This document shows, piece by piece, positions 17,028 through 26,688 of a stretch of DNA of 64,000 bases. The notes beneath the pieces are model-generated. The model saw nothing but the letters and a program-made list of their open reading frames with translations. It made no database searches and was not told where the DNA came from. The number at the start of each line of letters is the position of its first letter. Position 1 is the stretch's first letter. Location: contig JAHDQW010000008.1 in the NCBI GenBank assembly GCA_018433585.1, positions 62,001-126,000 of the forward strand, read 5' to 3'. This DNA is from Candidatus Praeruminimicrobium purgamenti (GTDB taxonomy: Bacteria > Elusimicrobiota > Endomicrobiia > Endomicrobiales > Endomicrobiaceae). The translations under genes and the position numbers were made by a program.

Positions 17028-18473
17028 ATGATAAAATTAATAATTATGAAAAAAAATACTAATTATTCAGAACATTTCAGAATGGAAGTTTTAGAAGAAA
17101 TATGCCGGATGTTTTTTAACGGCGTTTTGGACAAAGACGTCAATCATCTGCCGTTTAACATAATACCTAGAGGAAGCGATAACCATTTCCGCTGCTGCGT
17201 TTATAAAGAAAGAGCCATTTTAAAACTGAGAACTCTGGCGGCATTCGGCTATTCGGTAAACGAAATAGACGAAGCTCTGCCTTTAACCGATTTTTTGCTG
17301 CCTGAAATAGAAAAAAAATATAAAACCAACAAAAAACTGCTGACGGTTCTTGAATCCGCCTGTTCGGCATGCGTCAAAAGCAGATTTATGGTAAGCGAAA
17401 TCTGCCAGGGATGTCTTTCGAGAAAATGCGAAAGTTCATGCCCTTTCGGCGCCATTACGATTTCAAATCATAAAGCCCATATTGATCAGGACAAATGCAA
17501 AAACTGCGGTAAATGTCTTGAATCATGCCCTTACAACGCCATATTGAAAATAGTCGTTCCTTGCGAAGACGTTTGTCCCGTAAACGCAATAAAAAAAGAT
17601 GACAAAGGAAGAGCAAATATAGACCACAGCCTGTGTATAAGCTGCGGGAAGTGCATTTCCATTTGTCCTTTCGGCGCTATAATGGAAAGAAGACAAATTT
17701 TGGACGTATTAAGGCTTTTAAAAAGCAAAAAACTCGCCGCATTGGTTGCGCCTTCAATAACCGGACAATTCGGAGTTCCGATTGAAAACATTGCGACAGC
17801 CCTGAAAGATATCGGCTTTGAATATGTTTACGAAGTTGCGCTCGGAGCAGACGTAACCGCGCAAAAAGAAGCCGACGAATTCAAAGAAAAAGTAATTGAT
17901 GAAAAGCAGGAATTTATGACGACATCTTGCTGCCATGCATATGTCCGTTTAATAAAAAAACATATTCCGAAACTGAAACAGTTTATGTCAGAAACCCTAA
18001 CCCCTATGCATTATACGGCCGAAACGGCGAAACAAGAGCATCCCGACTGCTTAACTGTATTTATCGGTCCGTGTCTTTCTAAAAGAAAAGAAGCCCAGGA
18101 AGACGATTTGGTAAATTATGTTTTAACTTTTCAGGAACTTAAAGCCATGATATCGGCTAAAGAAATAGATCTTTCGTCATGCGCAAAAACAGCTTTGTCA
18201 AAAACGCCTACAAAATACGCCCGCAGGTTTGCGGTAAGAGGAGGAGTTGCCGAAGCCGTTAAAAGTTACAGCTCCGCTGAACCCGGTTCAATAAAAACTG
18301 AATTGATAACCGATTTGGATAAAAAGAACGTTTTGCTTTTATCCGCTTACGCAAACGGACACTGTCAGGCAAATTTAATTGAAGTGATGGCATGCAAAGG
18401 CGGATGTATCGGCGGATGCAATACCGTAGCGCCTGTTAAACAGGCAAACGAAGACGTAGTAAAATTTTCTTAA
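17028..18473 (+). CDS. [FeFe]-hydrogenase-like iron-sulfur protein (group B-like)
   Basis: A 481-residue protein. The N-terminal ~100 residues are unassigned. A ferredoxin-like block (about 120-225) with several Cys-rich motifs follows, including C-K-N-C-G-K-C-x3-C-P and C-I-S-C-G-K-C-x3-C-P. The hydrogenase large-subunit domain has all three H-cluster cysteine motifs: T-S-C-C-H-A near 299, G-P-C-L-S-K-R-K-E-A near 346 and M-A-C-K-G-G-C-I-G-G-C near 455. Canonical enzymes have Pro after the L1 cysteines; here it is His. Such single-subunit proteins reduce protons or oxidise H2 with ferredoxin, or act as sensors. No small-subunit tail is seen. The start could also be the ATG at 17046; neither start has a clear ribosome binding site. 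Confidence 0.85.
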   Translation: MIKLIIMKKNTNYSEHFRMEVLEEICRMFFNGVLDKDVNHLPFNIIPRGSDNHFRCCVYKERAILKLRTLAAFGYSVNEIDEALPLTDFLLPEIEKKYKTNKKLLTVLESACSACVKSRFMVSEICQGCLSRKCESSCPFGAITISNHKAHIDQDKCKNCGKCLESCPYNAILKIVVPCEDVCPVNAIKKDDKGRANIDHSLCISCGKCISICPFGAIMERRQILDVLRLLKSKKLAALVAPSITGQFGVPIENIATALKDIGFEYVYEVALGADVTAQKEADEFKEKVIDEKQEFMTTSCCHAYVRLIKKHIPKLKQFMSETLTPMHYTAETAKQEHPDCLTVFIGPCLSKRKEAQEDDLVNYVLTFQELKAMISAKEIDLSSCAKTALSKTPTKYARRFAVRGGVAEAVKSYSSAEPGSIKTELITDLDKKNVLLLSAYANGHCQANLIEVMACKGGCIGGCNTVAPVKQANEDVVKFS

Positions 18474-18522
18474 AATGCCTGCGGCAGAGCATGTGAAAGA
18501 TTTGTAAAATTACGACAAATCG

Positions 18523-18551
18523 TTGATGAGTATCTAACGATATATTATACT
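18523..18551 (+). promoter_or_regulatory. Sigma70-type promoter for the first giant-protein operon
   Basis: TTGATG (18523-18528) and TATACT (18546-18551) are 17 bases apart. The predicted start near 18558 is only about four bases before the ATG at 18562, so the mRNA may be leaderless or nearly so. Confidence 0.55.
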
Positions 18552-18561
18552 AACGGAATAC

Positions 18562-19059
18562 ATGAAAAAAAGTATAGTTGTAATATTATCATTTATTTTG
18601 TTTCTACCTGCCTTGAATTTACAATCACTTACCGGACATCAGGCCGAAGAGAGCTTTTTTTCCGGCATTTCAACCGTATTTGAAGTACAGTATAATCTGT
18701 ACAAACAGACTAAAAAGATAACAATAAATATGCCGGATGTTATCGCCAAAAGCATAAGTTCAATAAGCGCTTTATGCAGCGAAAAAACAAAACTGTTTTT
18801 TACCGGCGGATATTTATTTCTTAAAACAGAGGAAAGCCGAGGTTTTTCTAACGTTAAGCTGCCTCTTATCCAAAGAGATAAAGAAATTTTATATTATTCT
18901 TGTTTTGGCGGCATCATATTGGCGCTTTTTTTGTTTATCTTTACGTTTTTATTAAAATACCTTGGTCTGTTGCGTGTTTTTTGGCTTATATTTTTAAATT
19001 ATATATATAAAATAAAACAAAGCGTACAATATAAATTTGTATGCTTTATTTTATTATAA
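18562..19059 (+). CDS. Small exported or membrane protein of unknown function
   Basis: A 165-residue protein I do not recognise. It starts with a signal-peptide-like stretch (about 1-22: basic, then hydrophobic). A soluble part (about 25-110) follows without cysteines in a recognisable pattern or any known motif. The C-terminus has two hydrophobic helices (about 113-133 and 138-152) and a short basic connection. It ends 11 bases before the giant gene at 19071 and shares its promoter. A plausible guess is a membrane partner or export aid for the giant product, but that is inference from position only. Confidence 0.75.
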   Translation: MKKSIVVILSFILFLPALNLQSLTGHQAEESFFSGISTVFEVQYNLYKQTKKITINMPDVIAKSISSISALCSEKTKLFFTGGYLFLKTEESRGFSNVKLPLIQRDKEILYYSCFGGIILALFLFIFTFLLKYLGLLRVFWLIFLNYIYKIKQSVQYKFVCFILL

Positions 19060-19070
19060 GGGGAATCAAG

Positions 19071-22000
19071 ATGAATATCAAAAAAATTATTTCCGTTTTT
19101 ACGGGGCTGTGTTTTATCTTTTCAGTAACTTGCGTCAATTTAACGGCAGCCGTAAAGGATGCTTCTCTTCAACAAAACGATAATCCTGCACCTTTTGCTG
19201 GATACGGGAAAATAACGGAAATACATAATGCCGGCAGCGGGCTGCTTGTAATAAACATTCAGGATCTTCATTCAAACAAATCCGTTCAGTCGAACATAAA
19301 CAACATTCTTAAACAAATTGATTTGCGCTACGGGATTAAAAATATTTTTGTTGAAGGCGGATACGGCAGCATAGATACATCATGGCTTAACAGCATAGAA
19401 GACAAAAATTTGAGAGACAGGGTTGCCGACGAACTTATTTCTATGGGAAGACTTACCGGAGCAGAATATTTTGCATATAAAGAAAACAGACGGGATATTC
19501 TAAAAGGTTTGGATGATGAAAAAATTCATAAGGAAAATCTTGCAAGATTATCTGAAATTTTAGACAAACAGGATTTTTTTAATGCGGAATTAAAAAAGAT
19601 TAAATCCGATATAAATTATATAAGCGGGAAATACTCATCCGAAGAAAATTTAAAGTTAACCAAACTTGTCGACAGATATGCGTCAGGGAAAACCGATACA
19701 AAGAAATTTTATAAGCTGCTTTTTAAAACGGCGGCTAAAATCAATGACGATCCGCAGAAATACAACAGCCTTTTTCCTATAAACACCGGAAGCTTAACAA
19801 ATATAAACAAATATTTGAATTTAAGCACTGAAAGTATAAACAACAAAAAATTGTCTTCGGAAATTAACAGTTTTCTGCTTTTCATCAAAGGGAAAAATTC
19901 TTTTGAAGAATATAATAATTTAGTAAACGAAACAAACAATTTTTCCGATATAAATAAATTAATAAGCCGCATAAACGTCTTAAGTTCAGAATACAAAATT
20001 GACATGCCTGCCTCTTATCCGGAACTGACAAAATTTTTAAAAAGCAACGCGCTGGCAAATACAATCAACCCTTTGGAACTTCTTAAAGAAGAAAGAATTC
20101 TCTTAAATAGTCTGCGGCAGGCTTTTTCTGCAAACGAAACGGAATACGAAATATCTTTTCTTACCGATTTTTATTCCGTTTTCAAAGATTTTATGACAAA
20201 CAAATTAACTGCGGCAAATTATGAATATTTTTCGTCAAAAGAACGCCAATTCATCAATATATATTCAAAATACAGCCCGGTTGACAGAATGAAATTTTTA
20301 TCGCAAGACATAGAGAAGCTAGACCGTTATTATTCTGCAAACAACCAAAGAAATGAAATATTTTTAAGCAATATTTTAAACGGAACTGTTCTCGGACAAA
20401 GTGAAAACGGCGGCGGAGATATTTTTAAACAGGCAAGAGAAATAAAGGTTGTCATAAGCGGAGGATACCATACAAAGGGATTAACCGAACTTTTGACGGA
20501 CAGAAAAATCAGCTGTGTGACAATCACTCCGGAAGTAAACTCAGACATAAACCAATCCGAAAAAGAATATTCAAACATCATAAAAGAGCAGCTTGCAATC
20601 AATACCAATGCTTTGAGTTTTACGATAGCTTCCTGCACTAACGATGTAACACAGTTTAACAATCTTATCAACGCAGGTATTAACCTTCTCGGCGGAACAT
20701 ACTCACAGGAATTAATCAACAAAGTCGTGGCGGAAATGAAAGCAATCGTAAAAGAACCGATGTCCGTAATTTATTCCGGCAAGCGTACCGTCATTTCAAT
20801 AAACGACAAAAAAATAATTCTTGAAAATGTTGACGGTAAAATTGAAAATATTACCGGAGCGGAGGAAACAGCAAAACCGTCTCCTTTAAAAAGCAATTCT
20901 TTCATAAACGAGTTTTTTGAAAAAAATCCGTCACTGAGTTTTGCCAACGGACTGAGTTATAAACTGAGAAACATAGAAAAATTCAAAGTTGAAGAGATTG
21001 ACGGCATAGATCTTGCCGTAATAGCAAGGCTCCCTTCTTTTATACAGGATTTCTTTTATACGCGTCTTCCGGAAGGAGTGCAAAAACAGCTTGAAGACGA
21101 AGAAGAAATAAACCGCAAAACTATTTTAAAAGAAAACGACAAACTTCCCAAGCTCTATGAAGAACTTAAAGATATGCTTACGGAACAAATTGCGGCAACA
21201 AAAGATTTTGAAAAATTTGATTCCGAACTTCTGCCGGAATTCGTCAAAATAATAAATTCAAGATTAAAAGACTCGGACGAATTTATTATCCCTCTTGAGA
21301 AAAGCCTGCAGAATCTGCTTAAAACAAATATTACCGAAATTCAAGCCGCTTACACTGTTTCGCTGCTGAAATATATATACGCTTCTACAGGTAAAACGTT
21401 CGATGCCGCGCAGGTTTCGGATATTGCACAGATTGACGGAGAATCGGCGGAAGCTTTTACAAAAAAAATTAAACAAATCAATCAACAGGGTCCTCATCTT
21501 CTTACAGTAAGCACGCCGCTTCTTGATAAAATAACCGGTATCAAAAACGATACAGTAAGAGATTATCTTCTTCTTGCCTATCATATAGTAATAGCTCCTT
21601 TTGTAGAAGCTCCGATGATAAACAAAATTTTCGACAATACGGCAAAAGTCAATATACCGATGGAATCATCTCTGCTTCCCGAACTGTTTTTACGGCAGCA
21701 TATAGAATTCCGGTATGAAGACGAAGAATCAAAACAGGAACAGGAGAGTTTAAGACAAGGCTTATATTCCGTAATCGATTCTATGTCTCGGATATACAAC
21801 AAATTTTATTCAAAAACAAACAGCCGCCGTATAGCTTCGCTTGCTGCAAAAATTACAAACATAATTTCACATTCAAAATGGAACAAAGAACAAATTTATT
21901 CGCTTGAAGAAGAACTGCCTGCAAACGTTATTCCGTTTGCAAAAAAAGGAAAATCGAAAATCCAAAAAGCAATAATAACAGGCGCAGCCGTCATTATTAT

Positions 22001-25000
22001 TTTAACCGCAGGCATTTACGGATACAATACATTTCAGACTATACATCAAAGCAATATTGAAATTACGCAAATGCAGCAGGATTTAAGGATAAGCCAAGCT
22101 GAAAGTTTTGATAATATAATAAAAACATGGCTTACAAGCGGCAAACTGACAGAGCAAGACATTACAAAAACAAACAACTTGCAGAAATACATACAGCACA
22201 CCATAAAAACAGACACCGAAGAATCATTCTATATGAGTCTGTTTCAAATAAGAAAAGATATCACATCTTCAAGCGGAACTTTAATGGCGTCTATGGATGA
22301 CTCTCATTACGTTGACGTTTACAGATACGTATTAAATAAAATAGACGATATTGTCAGTACAAATCTCGATACGATAAACGAAAGCAAAAGTTTAAAAAAA
22401 GAATTTAATTCCGTTTACGGAGAACAAGAAAAAAAATTCCTTGAAATTGCATCAAATCAATACGACAGCGGCAGTCTGATTGAAACAGTCAACAGTAACT
22501 CTGATATGAAATATCGTTTCTACGCTTATATGCTTTTATCTGCTAAAGACGATTACCAATATAATAAAAACGACTTTTCTTCTTTGTTAAAAAAAGACGA
22601 CATTATAAAATATTTAAAAGATAATTATTTTATCTATACGAAAGACGCTAACGGCAAAACAAAAGACATCTCCTTTGCCGACGTGGAAAACAGATACGAA
22701 TGGCAGGTTATGTGCGGAATGTCTGATTTTCTTATAAACGGCGACTCTGATATCGGTCTGGTTAAAGAAAATTTTAAATACATATTTGAAAATGCCGAAA
22801 TAGTAAAAGCAAGCGCCGTTAAAGTTTCAAATGCCGGTTTATTGTACGCTTTTCAAAGCGGTACAAACATGACGGCCCCGATATTTGTCGCCGCTCATGA
22901 AATGTCACACATACAATATCTCAATATTTTAGGATGGTCGCTTGAAACCATAGCTTCAAAAACCGCGGAATTATACGCTTATCTCGGCGAAGAAACCATC
23001 GTAAACGATTTCGGCTTATCATCGCATATAAAAACAAATGTAAGCCTCGGAGAAATAAATAATGCTACAGACGAGTATGATATTGCGTTTGTAGTAATGA
23101 TGAAAACGAAGGAAGTCTGCGGCATAGATTCATTAAATCTTTTGCAGGAGTCAATTCTCGAATATTTATCGGCTAACCGCGAATCTTCAGACATACAAAC
23201 TACTTTAAAAGATATTCTGACGGCTTTTGCCGGCAAACAGGCGGATAAAGAAATTTCTGAAGGCGTTTTAAACCGGGAAAATAAAGAGACAAGAATCCAA
23301 GAAATAATAAATAATTTTTTCAAAGAAGCGCAGCAAGACGGCGGAGCTTCCGTACTCGGTTCAGATTTTCAGCAGGCGGCTCACTTATGGGAATGGATTT
23401 ACAATCTGCCTTTTTCAGCGGCAATATCATCGGTTATTAAAAGAACCGGAATAAAAAGCCTTGCAAAGAAAACAGGAACCGATCCTTTTGAACTGAAAAA
23501 ACTTTTTAATAAACAAATCGGGGAAGGGAAGCATCCTGTAATTACAGTCTTGGCTGACTCCTTATTTTCAATCGCGTCAATAGGCATAATATCTTACGGA
23601 TTATTTTCCGGAATTTTTCCGCTGGTAATATTAACATCTGTTGTTTATTCATCAGTTAAAGGTTTTTTATTTGCAGGAGCTCATTCTTCGGCAAATAAAG
23701 CTTTAAAGAAGAAATTGTTCGGTTCGGGGACTTTGTTTACAGCCGCATCGATATTTCCGGCAGTAACGGCTTTAATATTTTTTTCAGCGCTGTCAGCCGC
23801 TCCGTTAATTCCGGCGCTCACGGTTTTAGGTCTGTTCATATCAGGGCAGATTGCCGCCGCAAAAATACACAGACTGTATAATGCGTCGGGCAAAATAAAT
23901 GATGCCAACTTATCATACGCTGAACAACTCTTTAAAAAAGAGCACAAATACAGTTTTAAAAAATTTCAACGCATAATGTTTATAAAAAGCGATAAGGGAT
24001 TGTTTGCATCTTATAAGCGAGGCTTATTTAAAAAAACCGAAACTGTGTTTATACCAGCCGCCAGTTCAAAAGAAGAAGCTTATGTAAGAATCAAAGGGCT
24101 TGTTACGGATTATATAAAAACCGACCTTAAACAAAACGTCCATTACTATACAAAATTCTTTAAAAAAGACGTACGCAGAAAAATTTTAAATCCTTTGTTC
24201 GAATATTCAAAAGGAGCAGACGGCTCTCCTCAATACGGGTTTGTTCTGGAAATGCTTAAAACAAAAATAAAAAATAATGACAGGACTTTCAGGTTCTGGT
24301 CATGCGGCTCTTCAACCGGAGAAGAATTAAGAACGTTTATCTGGCTGGTAAGAAAAGCTCTTGAAAGCATGGGAGAAAATTTATCGGAATGGCAATTTGA
24401 TTTCGTAGGAACCGACAATAACAAACTGACGGCAAAAATAGCGTCTGAATTTACAGGGCAAGACACCATTGACGGAACTGGGGAAAAAGTCAGGGTAAAT
24501 ACCGAAGGATTTAATATTGAATATGTTATTCTAAATCATGTTGACGATGTTGATCTGGACAATTGGATTGCATGGCAGAAAGAAAAAGGCGGTTTTGACC
24601 TTGTCTGCCAGCTAAACAATCCCACTCCTCAGTGGGAACAGGAAGCCGTGGCAAAAAACCTTTTGAAAAAAACCGGCATATATGTTCACAGCGACAGAAT
24701 TTATGACCCGGATAACAAAGAAATTAAAACGGCTCCCGTTATTTCTCCGGATGACGTAAACGCCGGAATACAAATTATAAAATCTGCAAATATCATAAAT
24801 AATTCCATGAAAGCGGAAAACTTTTACAACTCGGTTTTATCGTTTTTTAAATCAATAACAGGTATTTTCTCAAAACAAACAGACGGAGTCTTCAGAAAAG
24901 TGGGAATAATTTACAGAGCCGTTTCGCTTAATCAAATAAATAATACAGCCGCTTTGTTTGGAAACATTCAACAGACAACGTCCGGAAATGCCGTTTTATA

Positions 25001-26612
25001 CGAGAATATCTTCATTATAAAAGACAATCTTGATGCCGCGACTGCGGAAAAACTTAATTTACAGCCTCTCGGTTTAAGAATAAACGGCAATGAAACATAT
25101 ATAAGTGTTTTCAGCAATATCGTTTATCTGTACGCAGAAAATACAAGCTTTGACGACATTATAAATGCGGCAAATAACAACGCGGATATACGCCTCAAAG
25201 TTATTGAACACATTAATGCGCTGAATAAAACCGCCTTATCTGCTGATAAAACGGATTTTGTTCCTGTAAAAATAGTTCAAAGCGACAATAATTCAGTCTC
25301 GCAGAACGGCAATATCGTAACCATATACACAAACTCCGATATTTACAGCCAGCAGTCTGTTATTCTTGATTATAATGACGTTACAACAAGATACGGATTT
25401 GCCGTAAGAGAAAGTATCTTCAGGTATATGGATGATTTTGCAATAAAAACCAAAGATAAAACAGAAAGAATGAAAGATTTTAAAAATATGATCGACCAAC
25501 AGAAAAATATCAGCTGCCAATTGATTTTAGATTATGACGCCTATGCCCAATTAAGCGAAGATTTCGGGCAGGAACAGTTTAAATCCATTTTGGAACAGAC
25601 AAAACAAAAAAACATATCTATACATATTTTTATTACAAACGCGGCCCAGAAAGAATTTATATCCGGAAATAAATTGATTGCAGGATTTGTCGAAATGACG
25701 GATGAAACAAACTGTCTTGTGACAGATTCACTTACCGGCGAAAACACTGAAGCAAAACTTGAATTAAACTGCGATACGGTAACAAAAATTATTTCGGCAA
25801 TCAACGGCAACATATCAAAACAGCCGATAATATTCAAAAACAGTCTTTTAACAAAAGCCGTCAATGCGGAGCAGGACACCACTTTGTCGGGAAGATTAAA
25901 AGATATTTTTGCATTCGGCAAAATTTCGAATATTATATCTGAAGTTAAAGAAAAACGTTTTATGCAAAAAATAACGGAAACTTACAGTATTGAAAGTCTC
26001 TCAAAAAGCTTTACCGAAAAAGATGTCCTAGAGCTTTTGGCAATTTATCAAAAATGGAGTTTGGATAAACAGCAGACCGGCTATGAACAAATTGCGGGCA
26101 TATTGTCGAAAAACGATAAACTTAAACAATTTTTTAATTTTAACAAATACGCTTTCGACAATTATGAAAAAACTGCGGAAAACAACGCCGATTTTATGGA
26201 ACAAATTACATACAGAATCGCAGCCGCTCTTGAACTGATGAAGCACGGGAAAGAAATAGGATTAAAAAACAAAGAGTATGAATCGGTTTTGGCAAAAGCA
26301 ATAAAAGTAAAATTTATTGCTGATTCGGATAACAAACTGCAGAATTACGATAAAAAGGCCGCAGATATTTTATACGGCAGCTATGATGAACTCACTAAAG
26401 AAAAAATGCTTCAAAAATATCTTGATTCAAATATAATAAATTTATCACAGAGGGCTTTCCAAAAAAATCATGATGCGGATATTGCCGCCGTTAATACTTT
26501 GATTATGCTGATTCCTTATGCGGAAGCTGCCGATATACAAATAGACGTAATGGATATCTCTTTCACTCAGTATGATTTAAGATTGACTAAACAGGTACTG
26601 TCAGCCGCTTAA
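19071..26612 (+). CDS. Giant exported multidomain protein with TraB/ChaN-like, HExxH and CheR-like parts
   Basis: A 2513-residue protein. The frame opens at 19041, but the ATG at 19071 has an A-G-G-G-G-A site and a clear signal peptide (about 1-27). Residues ~55-500 form a domain with H67 in Q-D-L-H, E95 in V-E-G-G and H467 in G-G-Y-H. This pattern is like TraB/ChaN/Tiki-type proteins and is shared with the giant gene at 31851-40640. A membrane helix lies near 963-985. An H1276-E-M-S-H1280 motif suggests a zinc peptidase. A cluster of membrane helices spans about 1490-1605. R-F-W-S-C-G-S-S-T-G-E-E near 1741 and F-D-L-V-C-Q-L-N later closely resemble CheR methyltransferases. The last ~600 residues are unassigned. 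Function unknown; domain names are by motif only. Confidence 0.85.
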   Translation: MNIKKIISVFTGLCFIFSVTCVNLTAAVKDASLQQNDNPAPFAGYGKITEIHNAGSGLLVINIQDLHSNKSVQSNINNILKQIDLRYGIKNIFVEGGYGSIDTSWLNSIEDKNLRDRVADELISMGRLTGAEYFAYKENRRDILKGLDDEKIHKENLARLSEILDKQDFFNAELKKIKSDINYISGKYSSEENLKLTKLVDRYASGKTDTKKFYKLLFKTAAKINDDPQKYNSLFPINTGSLTNINKYLNLSTESINNKKLSSEINSFLLFIKGKNSFEEYNNLVNETNNFSDINKLISRINVLSSEYKIDMPASYPELTKFLKSNALANTINPLELLKEERILLNSLRQAFSANETEYEISFLTDFYSVFKDFMTNKLTAANYEYFSSKERQFINIYSKYSPVDRMKFLSQDIEKLDRYYSANNQRNEIFLSNILNGTVLGQSENGGGDIFKQAREIKVVISGGYHTKGLTELLTDRKISCVTITPEVNSDINQSEKEYSNIIKEQLAINTNALSFTIASCTNDVTQFNNLINAGINLLGGTYSQELINKVVAEMKAIVKEPMSVIYSGKRTVISINDKKIILENVDGKIENITGAEETAKPSPLKSNSFINEFFEKNPSLSFANGLSYKLRNIEKFKVEEIDGIDLAVIARLPSFIQDFFYTRLPEGVQKQLEDEEEINRKTILKENDKLPKLYEELKDMLTEQIAATKDFEKFDSELLPEFVKIINSRLKDSDEFIIPLEKSLQNLLKTNITEIQAAYTVSLLKYIYASTGKTFDAAQVSDIAQIDGESAEAFTKKIKQINQQGPHLLTVSTPLLDKITGIKNDTVRDYLLLAYHIVIAPFVEAPMINKIFDNTAKVNIPMESSLLPELFLRQHIEFRYEDEESKQEQESLRQGLYSVIDSMSRIYNKFYSKTNSRRIASLAAKITNIISHSKWNKEQIYSLEEELPANVIPFAKKGKSKIQKAIITGAAVIIILTAGIYGYNTFQTIHQSNIEITQMQQDLRISQAESFDNIIKTWLTSGKLTEQDITKTNNLQKYIQHTIKTDTEESFYMSLFQIRKDITSSSGTLMASMDDSHYVDVYRYVLNKIDDIVSTNLDTINESKSLKKEFNSVYGEQEKKFLEIASNQYDSGSLIETVNSNSDMKYRFYAYMLLSAKDDYQYNKNDFSSLLKKDDIIKYLKDNYFIYTKDANGKTKDISFADVENRYEWQVMCGMSDFLINGDSDIGLVKENFKYIFENAEIVKASAVKVSNAGLLYAFQSGTNMTAPIFVAAHEMSHIQYLNILGWSLETIASKTAELYAYLGEETIVNDFGLSSHIKTNVSLGEINNATDEYDIAFVVMMKTKEVCGIDSLNLLQESILEYLSANRESSDIQTTLKDILTAFAGKQADKEISEGVLNRENKETRIQEIINNFFKEAQQDGGASVLGSDFQQAAHLWEWIYNLPFSAAISSVIKRTGIKSLAKKTGTDPFELKKLFNKQIGEGKHPVITVLADSLFSIASIGIISYGLFSGIFPLVILTSVVYSSVKGFLFAGAHSSANKALKKKLFGSGTLFTAASIFPAVTALIFFSALSAAPLIPALTVLGLFISGQIAAAKIHRLYNASGKINDANLSYAEQLFKKEHKYSFKKFQRIMFIKSDKGLFASYKRGLFKKTETVFIPAASSKEEAYVRIKGLVTDYIKTDLKQNVHYYTKFFKKDVRRKILNPLFEYSKGADGSPQYGFVLEMLKTKIKNNDRTFRFWSCGSSTGEELRTFIWLVRKALESMGENLSEWQFDFVGTDNNKLTAKIASEFTGQDTIDGTGEKVRVNTEGFNIEYVILNHVDDVDLDNWIAWQKEKGGFDLVCQLNNPTPQWEQEAVAKNLLKKTGIYVHSDRIYDPDNKEIKTAPVISPDDVNAGIQIIKSANIINNSMKAENFYNSVLSFFKSITGIFSKQTDGVFRKVGIIYRAVSLNQINNTAALFGNIQQTTSGNAVLYENIFIIKDNLDAATAEKLNLQPLGLRINGNETYISVFSNIVYLYAENTSFDDIINAANNNADIRLKVIEHINALNKTALSADKTDFVPVKIVQSDNNSVSQNGNIVTIYTNSDIYSQQSVILDYNDVTTRYGFAVRESIFRYMDDFAIKTKDKTERMKDFKNMIDQQKNISCQLILDYDAYAQLSEDFGQEQFKSILEQTKQKNISIHIFITNAAQKEFISGNKLIAGFVEMTDETNCLVTDSLTGENTEAKLELNCDTVTKIISAINGNISKQPIIFKNSLLTKAVNAEQDTTLSGRLKDIFAFGKISNIISEVKEKRFMQKITETYSIESLSKSFTEKDVLELLAIYQKWSLDKQQTGYEQIAGILSKNDKLKQFFNFNKYAFDNYEKTAENNADFMEQITYRIAAALELMKHGKEIGLKNKEYESVLAKAIKVKFIADSDNKLQNYDKKAADILYGSYDELTKEKMLQKYLDSNIINLSQRAFQKNHDADIAAVNTLIMLIPYAEAADIQIDVMDISFTQYDLRLTKQVLSAA

Positions 26613-26688
26613 AAATTAATACTGTTGTATTAATAAAAAAGATTTTGTATTTTTATTATAGAGTTATTTTACAAACGGGAGTATAAAA

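Noticed and set aside
17167-17936. Minus-strand frames opposite the hydrogenase-like gene
   Set aside because: Cysteine- and proline-containing shadows of the ferredoxin motifs; no coding evidence of their own.
26615-26640. ATTAATAC/GTATTAAT hairpin after the first giant gene as a terminator
   Set aside because: It is followed by A residues, not T, on the plus strand, and the stem is all but one pair A/T.
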